This document shows positions 55,761 through 64,000 of a stretch of 64,000 nucleotides of DNA, piece after piece. The notes under the pieces are model-generated. The model worked only from the letters and a program-made list of their open reading frames with translations. It was not told the DNA's origin and made no database searches. The stretch's first letter is position 1; each line of letters opens with the position of its first letter. The DNA is from Choristoneura fumiferana (taxonomy: Eukaryota; Arthropoda; Insecta; Lepidoptera; Tortricidae), in assembly GCF_025370935.1 (NCBI RefSeq), contig NC_133474.1, forward strand, positions 985,005-1,049,004. Direction: 5' to 3'. A program made the position numbers and the translations under genes.

Positions 55761-56244
55761 CAAAAAGTAACAAGACGTTGGTTTTAGTGCCGTGAAGCGT
55801 TGCAATTAACATTATAATCTACGAATAATAATTACCTAATTATTCGTAAATTGTAACTAATTTTGCGGTGCATCACGGGCAAATTTATTTTATAAAAAAC
55901 GTATTTTTATTACTAAGGGTTTCGTTTGCCACCCTTCGGGTACGGAAACCAAAAATTTTACCATTTTTAATTCAATCAATTATAATGAATTACACGACCT
56001 CAACTCAACAATCTACAACCATAAGCAATAGAGCCAGTGTAACAACGAAATGATAGCTGGGTATAAAACTGTCATAAAATTTACAAGCACTAAATCCGAA
56101 GCGATTGTAGGCTATCAATATGACATATTGTCGATACAAGGAACAAAAACCTGCCATTAAGAGGTCATTGCGACCATTTGTAAGCTTAATAGCTCACAAT
56201 TTATGATATTTGAAAACTCTTCAACTTACAATTCAAAGTAAAAG

Positions 56245-56330
56245 TCTCAAAATATCTTTATTCAGTTTAGGTTATAACAAGCACTTATGAATGTCAAAAA
56301 AAAATCCACCACCTATCTCCAATTATCTCC
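56245..56330 (-). repeat. (TTTGAC)n SINE, minus copy
   Basis: TCAAAATATCTTTATTCAGT, TTAGGTTATAACAAGCACTT, ATGAATGTCAAAAAAAAATC. Confidence 0.6.
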
Positions 56331-56365
56331 TCTTCTGTCTTATTCACACCCTTCTTATTCAATGA

Positions 56366-56560
56366 CGACGGATGGCCAAGTGTTTAGAGAACCTGACTAC
56401 GAAGCTTGAGGTCCCGGGCTCGATTCCCGGCTGTGGCAGATGTTTGTTCTCGGGTCTTGGATGTTTAATATGTATTTCAGTATGTATCTATCTATATAAG
56501 TATGTTTATCCGTTGCCTAAGTACCTATTCATAGTACAAGCTTTGCTTAAGGCCATACGG
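56366..56560 (+). mobile_element. tRNA-derived SINE
   Basis: Box A-like GATGGCCAAGTGTTTAG and box B GGGCTCGATTCCC (56416-56428) lie about 45 bp apart. Then ATGTATCTATCTATATAAGT, ATGTTTATCCGTTGCCTAAG and TAGTACAAGCTTTGC form the body. A tRNA fold does not close cleanly, and the frame running through it is not coding. Confidence 0.7.
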
Positions 56561-56714
56561 ACTAGGTCAATTGGTGTCAAGTTTGCCATGATATTTATTT
56601 ATTTTAATGCTCAATGTAGGCCTTCTAGTGCATACCATTTCTTTCGGTCTTGTGTTCCTCATCAGTGGATGAATTTGAGTGAATATTTAATTGCCTTTCC
56701 GGCAATTTTGACTG

Positions 56715-56790
56715 GAGAGGCTACTACGACATTCGAAAATCGAAGTTCGTATCGTACGGTGCCGCTGACGCTTTTCAAGACAATATGCCG
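56715..56790. repeat. Fragment of the CTACGAAACTC MITE
   Basis: GGCTACTACGACATTCGAAA, ATCGAAGTTCGTATCGTACG, GTGCCGCTGACGC. Confidence 0.5.
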
Positions 56791-56934
56791 TTAGGTACCC
56801 TGGCACAAGAGATGTACACCGCCATCTACCGGCGGATAGGGGAGTAATTCCCCCCCCTTACATTAATACAACTGGATTACCTACTTATTACCCACACAAG
56901 TATTTACGACATAACCTAACCATCATCATCATCA

Positions 56935-57065
56935 GCCGGAAGACGTCCACTGCTGAACAAAAGCCTCCCCCTCAGAACGCCACAATGAACGACAACTCGC
57001 CACTTGCATCCACCGGTTGCCCGCAATTCTCACCATGTCGTCAGTCCACCTGGTGGGAGGTGTCA
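56935..57065 (-). repeat. CATCATCATCAGCCGGAAG retroposon end
   Basis: GACGTCCACTGCTGAACAAA, GTCAGTCCACCTGGTGGGAG. The minus strand ends in (GATGAT). Confidence 0.5.
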
Positions 57066-57300
57066 ACGCTTCGTCTTCCGGTCTTCTAACCAACATAGAA
57101 AAGTTGAAAATCTCAAATATAAGTAATATCTCAAAATCGACCGATTTCTATCAAACATGGCGAAGAACCGCAAGGAAATCCGCTTTCGCGTAGAAAAACC
57201 ACATCGAAATCGGTCCATCCGTTTGAGAGCTACGATGTCACAGACAGACATACATTAGCGTCAAAATTCTAACCCCTCTCTTGCGTCAGGGGTTAAAAAT
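57066..57300 (-). repeat. GACGCAAAAAGAGGGG repeat, diverged minus copy
   Basis: ACCAACATAGAAAAGTTGAA, ACATTAGCGTCAAAATTCTA, ACCCCTCTCTTGCGTCAGGG. Confidence 0.5.
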
Positions 57301-57649
57301 GTACACTTACGAAGCAACAGACTTGTTCATTTATTATTTGATCTTCGTTGTGAAATCGCGCTCGTAATTTGGAACCTTGTGTCACAGCTGTCATTACCGT
57401 TCGTCTCCAGCGCCGAACCTGACTCCCGTCGAGATCCCTGTCTAGCCTTGAGAGCCGTGCTCCCCACACGCTATGTAAAGCCAGAAACAGCAGGCCTGTA
57501 AACGTAGGAGCATGAATCCATTCGCAAAAATCCGATTAACCTAAACTTGAACATAATAATATTATTATACACATTTGGAAAGGGCTTATTACTTATACCT
57601 AAACTCGAAATTTATGTGTAAGATACATTTGAAATTTACCATGAGTTTT

Positions 57650-57865
57650 TAACCCCCGACGCAAAAAGAGGGGTGTTATAAGTTTGACCGCTATGTGTGG
57701 CTGTCTGTTTGTGGCACCGTAGCTCCTAAACAGGTGAACCGATTTAAATGCGGTGCGATGGTTCTTAGACATGTTTCACCAAAATCGGTTCAGCCGTTTT
57801 AGAGATATTGAACTTTAAAGTGACAAAGTCCGGGGTTTTCCGACTTTTTGTTGGTTAGGTTACGA
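57650..57865 (+). repeat. GACGCAAAAAGAGGGG repeat
   Basis: AACCCCCGACGCAAAAAGAG, CAAAATCGGTTCAGCCGTTT, TTGTTGGTTAGGTTA. Confidence 0.65.
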
Positions 57866-57879
57866 GTATATAGTGAAGG

Positions 57880-57990
57880 AACACAATGTGCACACCGGCG
57901 ATGAATTCCAATGGTGTGCGTGAAGTTCCCGATCCGCACTGGATCCCCGTGGTAACAACAGCCCAGGCCGTCTCATTCTGAGAAAAGAAC
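57880..57990 (+). repeat. SINE body fragment
   Basis: GATGAATTCCAATGGTGTGC, GAAGTTCCCGATCCGCACTG; compare 63770-63860. Confidence 0.55.
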
Positions 57991-58329
57991 TTACATGAAA
58001 TTTTACATTCATTTAACCTTCGCGGAGCAGCATAAAGTTTACCAATTTTTTATTTTAAGTATATTACCTCAAAAATAATACAATCGCCGTCTACTGTCCT
58101 CCCCTTGCTACAAGTTGTTATGACAGCGATGGATGGCAGGCATTATGCCCCCCCCCCCCTTACGCACGCAGTGATAAGTGATCATAGCCGCGAATTCATC
58201 GCCTCTATCTACACACCTGACGTTTTCAAATGGACTGCCGCAGTAGCAGTGTTAATAGATTTTTGTTGAGGAAAAGGAAATGGGCCGTTGCGGGTAAGTG
58301 ACGTGTTATCGTTGTGTGAAAGAAATGCT

Positions 58330-58465
58330 TTTTGAACCTTTTTAGGGTTCCGGAGCCAAAATGGCGAAAACGGAACCCTTATAGTTTCGCCATGTCTGTC
58401 TGTCTGTCTGTCCTTCCGCGGCTTTGCTCAGAGACTATCAATGCTAGAAAGCTGTAATTTTGCAC

Positions 58466-58507
<42 letters not shown>

Positions 58508-58990
58508 TATGCGGACAAAATGGTACAATAAAAAATTGTTTTTTTTTTCCATAAACGTAGTGGGGGTGATTTTTTTTTCTCATCCAACCCTATAGTGTGG
58601 GGTATTGTTGGATAGGTCACTAGAGGTTTGCTAAGACGATTTTACGATTCAGTGATTTTTTTACGAAATATTTAACTTTAAAGTGAAAATTTTCATGAAA
58701 ATCGAGCGCCCCTCTAAAATCAAAACCAGGTGGGAAAATTTGAAAAAATTCAAGATGGTAGTTAGTATATCAAACTTTCAAGGAAAACTATAACGGCTAA
58801 GTTTTCTTGAGAATTACTTATTAGTAGTTTAAGCTTCGAATAAATAGCAGCCTAAGGTATAAAATATACCTAAACTTGGAAGATTCCGTATAAAATACGA
58901 AATCCTTAGAAAAATATTACTTATTTTTTTCGTAATGGCTACGGAACCCTATTTTGGGCGTGTCCGATACGCTCTTGGCCGGTTTTAGGA
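58330..58990 (+). repeat. GGTTCCGT repeat with (TA)n
   Basis: TTTTAGGGTTCCGGAGCCAA, CTTATAGTTTCGCCATGTCT (GTCT)n, a (TA)n tract at about 58467-58502, and the end TAATGGCTACGGAACCCTAT, CGCTCTTGGCCGGTTTT. The end portion matches 47690-47812. Confidence 0.65.
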
Positions 58991-59284
58991 TTCCGCAGGA
59001 ATACAATAACAAGCCATTTACATTTACCGGTGTTACCCGCAATCAATCAATCAATCAATCATTTATTTATTTCTGAGAATATGGTACAATATAAGTTAGT
59101 AAAAAGTGTTAGTTCAGCATATTCTGCCGTCATCGGCGTAGAAATATTTTACAGTTAATATAATTTTAGAATAAATAAATAAAAAAACATTATTAATAAT
59201 AAAAACAGAAAGAAAGAAGAGAGGAAAAAAAATACATTATTTTGTTTATCTATAAAATAAAATACAATTTGCCTAAATTAATTG

Positions 59285-59977
59285 TTACTTATTTAAAAAT
59301 TCATCAACTGAATAAAAGCACTTATCAAGCAACCACTTAAACATTCTCTTTTCAAATTGGTGTGTTTGTACCATCTTAAAATCCTCAGGTATTCTGTTAT
59401 ACAACTTTATAGCCATGCAGTATACGTTCATGCCAAACAATTTTAAGTTTTTTCTAGGCTGATGCAATTTTAGCGGTCTCCTGCTAGGTCTGTTAATTTT
59501 ATTAATTATCTGGTCATGCAGTGGAAAAAACTGTGGGTACTTTTTGACAAATTTAGTTATTTCAAATATGAAAAGACATGGCAATGGGAGAATGTTAAGT
59601 TCCTGAAATATTGGTTTACAATGTGCAAGATATTGGGCTCCATATACAGCTCTAATACATTTTTTTTGTGTTACAAATGCTCTTTGGGCATCCGCACTGT
59701 TACCCCAAATGATAAGCCCATATCGTAGTATGGAAGAGACATACCCATGATATGCAGATAACGTAGCTTCTCTTGAAGCTACGGACCTTAGGCGTCGTAA
59801 TGCAAACACGAATCTGTCTAGTTTAGAACATACATTTTCAATATGCGCCCTCCAATTGAGATGTTCGTCAAGGGTAACACCAAGGAAAGTGGCCGTGTCC
59901 ACAAGCTGAACGGGAGAATTATTAATATGGACATTAATATTTATCCGGGCAGCATTACGAGTTTGGAACAAGATCAT
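59285..59977 (-). pseudogene. LINE ORF2, third segment (post-RT)
   Basis: 230 codons: LVDTATFLGVTLDEHLNWRA (the FLGV...LxW motif), SSILRYGLIIWGNSADAQRA and KLYNRIPEDFKMVQ are typical of the thumb and C-terminal region of jockey/CR1-type RT. It is joined to the previous segment by a one-base deletion in an A-run near 59985. It ends at a natural-looking stop after EFLNK. Confidence 0.8.
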
Positions 59978-60530
59978 TTTAGTTTTTCAAAATTTAGTTT
60001 TAGCTTATTATTTTCCAGCCATTCTATGGCCTTATGTAGCTCATTCGTAGCTTCAAATTCTAGGTCACATTTATGTTCACTCCTAATAATTAGCGTAGCA
60101 TCATCCGCAAACAAAATACATGAATGCTTAAGAACTTTTGGCATGTCATTGATATATGCCAAAAATAAGAGGGGACCCAAAACGCTACCTTGTGGTACGC
60201 CATAAATATTAGTTTGCGTTGAAGATGTATACGTGTTTTTCTTATTGTTAACTATCTTTGTAAGCTCTGTATACTGTTTTCGCCCAGTCAAGTAACTTTT
60301 TATCCACTCATTAGCTTTTCCTCTAATCCCATATCTTTCTAATTTCGAGAGTAAAATATTATGAGAAACACAATCAAAAGCTTTACTCATATCTAAGAGA
60401 ATTGCTAACACGGACTGTTTATTGTTGAGTGATTCAGTAATATATTTAATCAGGGAGAAACAAGCAAGAGATGTCGAGCTATCTTTTCTAAAACCATATT
60501 GGTGCGGATGTATAACATTTGTTTATCAAA
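59974..60530 (-). pseudogene. LINE ORF2, second segment (RT palm)
   Basis: In this frame QYGFRKDSSTSLACF, LLDMSKAFDCVSHNILLSKL, YGVPQGSVLGPLLFLAYIND and ILFADDATLIIRS follow in the order expected of an RT domain. FADD lies at about 60100-60111. The frame is open from about 60530; the first methionine at 60411 is not its real start. Confidence 0.85.
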
Positions 60531-62201
60531 GAAGCCATTAATTTGACTATACATAGCTTTTTCGAATATCTTCGAAAGTATAGGTATCAATGCGATAGGG
60601 CGGTAGTTATTAATTATACTTGGGTCACCCTTTTTGAAGAGTGGTTTAACAATTGTCAGCTTTAATCGATCAGGAAAGCAGCCCTGTTCAAATGACAAAT
60701 TGACCAGATAACTGAGAGGTGCTGCAATTTGAGGTGCGCACTGTTTTATTATTTTGGTCGGAAGTTGGTCGTAACCAGTTGATTTAGTGTCTTTTAAGGA
60801 CTTTATTATTTTCACAATATCAGACGGATCTAAAGGTGAGAGAAAGATGCTACCACGTACTGATCCTATGTGTGCATTTTGATTGTTACTATCATTTTTC
60901 ACTTGTGATTGATTGATATTAATAAAGAAATCGTTAAATAGTTCACAAATTTTCGTGGGCGTGTCAAAAGTTTTGCCATTGTTTTTTATGTTATTAATTT
61001 CTGATTTGTTAAAGTTATTCGAATTAATATTATTTTTTATTACATCCCACACCGCTTTCCCCTTGTGTCTTGAGTTTTCTATATAAACATTATTATTTAG
61101 TTGTTGTGATTTAAGTATACACTTTTTTAAAACCTTCGAATATGCTATATACTTTTGTTTATTATGTTTCTTGTTCCTATTTTCTTTGTGATATTTGAAA
61201 TATAAATCTCTTTTTTTTATACAAGATTTTCTTAAACCCTTCGTAATCCACTTATTTTTTATGGGTTTTTGTTTCACCTGAACATTTATAATAGGAAAAC
61301 ATAGGTCAAACAATAAAATGATTAGGTCATGAAACGCTTCGAATGCGAGATTGCAATCTACTTCTTTATACACTTGACTGAAAGTTAAGCAGGACAAATG
61401 CTTACAGAACTTGTCTATATTTTGTTGACAATAATCTCTTCTTTTCTCAGTATAGGTTTTTACTGGTTTTTTATATTTATGGCATTGTGGGATCTGAAAT
61501 GATATAGACTGCCCAGTATCATGGTCAGATAAGGCTAGGCTATGGATGCTGCATGTTACGTTAGGTACATCCAAATTTGTAGCTATCAAGTCAATACAAG
61601 ACTTTTTTCTAGTAGGTGAATTTACGTGAATTGTCAAGCCAAAGTTCAAAAGCAGAGATTTTAGTTCTTTAGTTTGATTGTTATTCTTTAATATGTCGAT
61701 GTTCCAATCCCCGCAAACGATTATTCTTTTATTCTTTTTGTATGTCAACTTGTGGAATAAGGCCTTTAGCTTATGAATGAATAACTCAGTTTTACAATTA
61801 GGTATTCTATAGACACATATTATTATTAAGTTGTAATTGATCAATTCAACTCCACAGCATTCAAAAAAGTATGGGGAACACAATTCGCTAGTAATTTTGA
61901 GCGGTTTATATTCCAATCCATGCCTTATCAGTATGCACGTGCCACCTCGCCGGTGGTGTTTCCTTGAAAAGCATGCAGCCAGGTTATAACCCGACATTTT
62001 TAAATTGCATTCAGACCCAAGTTTCATAAATGTTTCACTAAGACATATACAGTCTATTTCACCAATCTGTTTAGAGAGCTCAGAGATAGTTATTTCGAAC
62101 AGTTCATTTTTATTAAGTATCCCCGCAATGTTCTGGTGAAACAGTTGCAGATTCTGGACACGCATTGCATTAGACTCATTCTTCACGAAAAAGCTCATCA
62201 T
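60450..62201 (-). pseudogene. LINE ORF2, first segment (AP endonuclease and RT start)
   Basis: 583 codons. Endonuclease residues are all present: QN (24), SET with E56, YR (131-132), GDWN (164-167) and SDH (225-227). The RT start FKKGDPSIINNYRPIALIPI, LSKIFEK follows near residues 505-545. The frame is lost after FDKQML (about 60530), a few codons before QYGFRK. The intact catalytic set suggests recent activity. Confidence 0.85.
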
Positions 62202-62517
62202 GGGTCACATTATCAGAATTATTATCGGTATTATAATCATCACAATTATTATTATCACCACAATTATCGTCATCAAAATTATCACTAGCATTATTATTAG
62301 TATCATTGTTATCACACACATTCTGAGTCAAAGTCTTAATATTATTCGAGTTATAGTCGATCTGCAACATAATATTTTTGAGGCACTCAAATACCGCTCG
62401 AATACCAAATTTGTTTATCCTGCCAGAGTCGTATGAGAACATATCCAAAGTTAGGTCTCGGGTTGGTGTCAAATAGATACGCGTAATTATTTTTTTGCAT
62501 GTCCACGGCTGCACCAT
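62176..62517 (-). CDS. LINE ORF1-like acidic protein
   Basis: 113 codons with a C-terminal half rich in asparagine and aspartate (CDNNDTNNNASDNFDDDNCG). It overlaps the start of ORF2 by 26 bp in another frame, as the two frames of jockey-like elements often do. No zinc knuckle or RNA-binding motif is visible, and the ATG falls inside the 62513 motif copy. It could be only the tail of a longer ORF1. Confidence 0.4.
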   Translation of the reverse strand: MVQPWTCKKIITRIYLTPTRDLTLDMFSYDSGRINKFGIRAVFECLKNIMLQIDYNSNNIKTLTQNVCDNNDTNNNASDNFDDDNCGDNNNCDDYNTDNNSDNVTHDELFREE

Positions 62518-62792
62518 TTCAAAACCTAGTAAGTCTCAAAAACTCTATTTTGCGATTTTTGCTTAAATCGTGGTTTCTAGCAAGTGCCTACAAGATACAA
62601 AAACATTTAGAAGCCTATCTCGCTCAACTTCAGAGATACGAGTACTCCAAAACCTAGTAAGTACAGAAAAAAACTGGCTTGACCATTTCAAAACCTAGTA
62701 TGGCACAAAACCATTTCAAAAACCTAGTATGGGGACATGCACTTACTAGGTTTTGAAAAAGTCAGAGAGACTTACTAGGTTTTGATATGGTC
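62513..62792. repeat. Six-copy CCATTTCAAAACCTAGTA motif cluster
   Basis: Plus-oriented copies at about 62516, 62648, 62683 and 62711. Inverted copies (ACTTACTAGGTTTTGA) at 62741 and 62770. Direct and inverted copies could fold into stem-loops. It lies immediately upstream of the LINE in the LINE's sense. Confidence 0.7.
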
Positions 62793-63149
62793 AAACGAGT
62801 TTAATTGTAACTTTTTGGAAAGTAGTATGTGTTTGTTAGTTGAAGTTACTAGTTTTTGTAAGTCAAATGTTATAGGTACGTTGTTCTTTATTCATTTTGA
62901 CGCGTTATGGTTGGCAGCACTGTGCTGCCGCGCTAACTTCATGCTATTGCGCTGGAGCTGTTCGAACTCATTTAAACGCGCAGTTGCCAGCCAAGATTGA
63001 GTTTGTATGCACGTGTAACGTTAAAATTTTGCTAAAACGTAGCGTAATTTGGCTAATAAATGAATGAAATAAGGCAATCGCACCAAGTGTATAGTGAACA
63101 ACGCTTTGAATTTAGACAACAACCATTTTGTGTAAGTAAATGTATATAA

Positions 63150-63350
63150 TACTAGCTTTCGCCCGCGTGGAATCCGGTTACCGCGCGCTGTTCCCTCGGG
63201 AACTGTGCATTTTTCTGGGATAAAAAGAAGCCTATGTCACTCTCTGGCCCATAAACTATCTCTATGCCTGAAATCAAGTCGATCCGTCGCTCCGTTTCGA
63301 CGTGAAAGACGGACAAACATACCAACAAACATACAAACACACATGTTTTG
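63150..63350 (+). repeat. CCGCGGCTTCGC-type retroposon
   Basis: CTAGCTTTCGCCCGCGTGGA, CGGGAACTGTGCATTTTTCT, CGATCCGTCGCTCCGTTTCG. It lacks the usual ATTTATAATATTAG end. Confidence 0.65.
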
Positions 63351-63537
63351 CAAAATGTTTGGATATTTAATTATTACGCTTCATACAGTAAGATTATTTC
63401 TACTTTAATACTCGGGACGTCTCAGTTTTAACCGTAAATGTTCGTGTTTTTTCATAGGATACTTATTTAAAAACCCAGAATTTAATCACATAAAATACCC
63501 AAACCTATTTCATGTAATTAATAACAAAACCGTGCAT

Positions 63538-63910
63538 AAGCCGTGGTGGCCTAGTGGTTTGACCTATCGCCTCTCAAACAGAGGGTCGTGGGTTCAAACC
63601 CCGGCTCGCACCTCTGAGTTTTTCGAAATTCATGTGCGGAATTGGGGATGTCTAAAAAAAATTACCCACGGTTTTTATATTTTTTTTATTTTTATTCATG
63701 TGCGGAATTACATTTGAAATTTACCACGAGCTTTGCGGTGAAGGAAAACATCGTGAGGAAACCTGCACAAACCTGCGAAGCAATTCAATGGTGCGTGTGA
63801 AGTTCCCAATCCGCACTGGGCCCGCGTGGGAACTATGGCCCAAGCCCTCTTGTTCTGAGAGGAGGCCTGTGCCCAGCAGTGGGACGTATATAGGCTGGGA
63901 TGATGAATAA
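63538..63910 (+). mobile_element. tRNA-derived SINE, near full length
   Basis: The head CCGTGGTGGCCTAGTGGTTT contains box A (TGGCCTAGTGG, about 63546). GGTCGTGGGTTCAAACCCCG contains box B (GGTTCAAACCC, about 63591). The body has CATCGTGAGGAAACCTGCAC, GAAGTTCCCAATCCGCACTG and GCCCAGCAGTGGGACGTATA, ending GGCTGGGATGATGA. Fragments of the body occur at 6.14, 50.36 and 57.88 kb. Confidence 0.8.
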
Positions 63911-64000
63911 CAAAACCTCTGCCTAAGTACCTATTGCACTTCAGATCTCTCTCGATGTAGGTATGCCGAGAATTGCCGAGTGCCAAATCGGAAATGATCA

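Larger units (their letters stand above)
59041..62517 (-). mobile_element. Nearly full-length APE-type LINE (jockey/CR1-like)
   Basis: Minus-strand element of about 3.5 kb: a small acidic first frame, a long frame with AP-endonuclease and RT, a 3' UTR and a 3' end made of repeated TGAT units (59041-59061). LINEs of the CR1/Daphne type end in short tandem repeats rather than poly(A), which fits, but the clade is not settled. Two single-base frameshifts break the main frame. The 5' end is uncertain because the first frame starts inside the repeat cluster at 62513. Confidence 0.8.

Overview
This is intron- and repeat-rich animal DNA, most likely from a moth or butterfly. Two single-copy eukaryotic genes are recognisable, both split by GT-AG introns. 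Nearly everything else is mobile-element sequence. Many interspersed repeats have the look of repeats common in Lepidoptera, such as the 'TGCCCGCGGCTTCGCCCGC' family, the 'GGTTCCGT' family, tRNA-headed SINEs, RTE and jockey/CR1-like LINEs and AATGAGGGCTATCG MITEs. The species attribution is inference; no database was searched.

Host genes. (1) NOP58, the box C/D snoRNP core protein, lies on the minus strand at the left edge. Four exons (3320-3276, 2989-2913, 2827-1679, 848-725) splice in frame into 465 codons, and the lysine-rich C-terminal tail runs off the window. (2) The first coding exon (22937-23062, plus strand) of the pseudokinase gene NRBP/Madm ends in a clean GTAAGT donor. No later exon was recognised, so its first intron is either very long or interrupted by the assembly gap.

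Layout. 1-3.6 kb: NOP58 with MITEs and SINEs in and near it. 3.79-5.5 kb: 5'-truncated retroelement encoding RT, a CCHC knuckle and a PD-(D/E)XK-like nuclease; a second 3' end lies at 18.57 kb. 7.4-9.7 kb: a MITE family, two copies in tandem. 12.1-15.6 kb: block A plus B, repeated at 36.5-43.8 kb. 17.6 kb: a foldback element. 21.5 and 25.6 kb: two GC-rich TIR elements. 30.5 kb: a SINE carrying a nested tRNA-headed element. 31.4 and 37-38 kb: Penelope-like fragments. 36367-36466: a 100-N gap, directly against the second copy of block A. 36556-39933: a 3.4-kb TIR element with many TGTCCCTTACG motifs. 44487-45972: a complete but non-autonomous LTR element with a 5-bp target duplication. 46.7-58.9 kb: MITEs, SINEs and LINE 3' ends. 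59.0-62.5 kb: a nearly full-length APE-type LINE with two frameshifts, preceded by a six-copy motif cluster. 63.5 kb: a tRNA-derived SINE.

The most informative structure is the A/A' pair. Comparing the two copies shows four separate insertions with matching empty sites: a 3378-bp TIR element, two copies of one tRNA-headed element with perfect 11-bp target duplications, and a poly(A) retroposon. Because A' starts at the scaffold gap, a haplotype or assembly duplication must be excluded before calling it a true segmental duplication. Most element boundaries were read by eye and may be off by a few bases.
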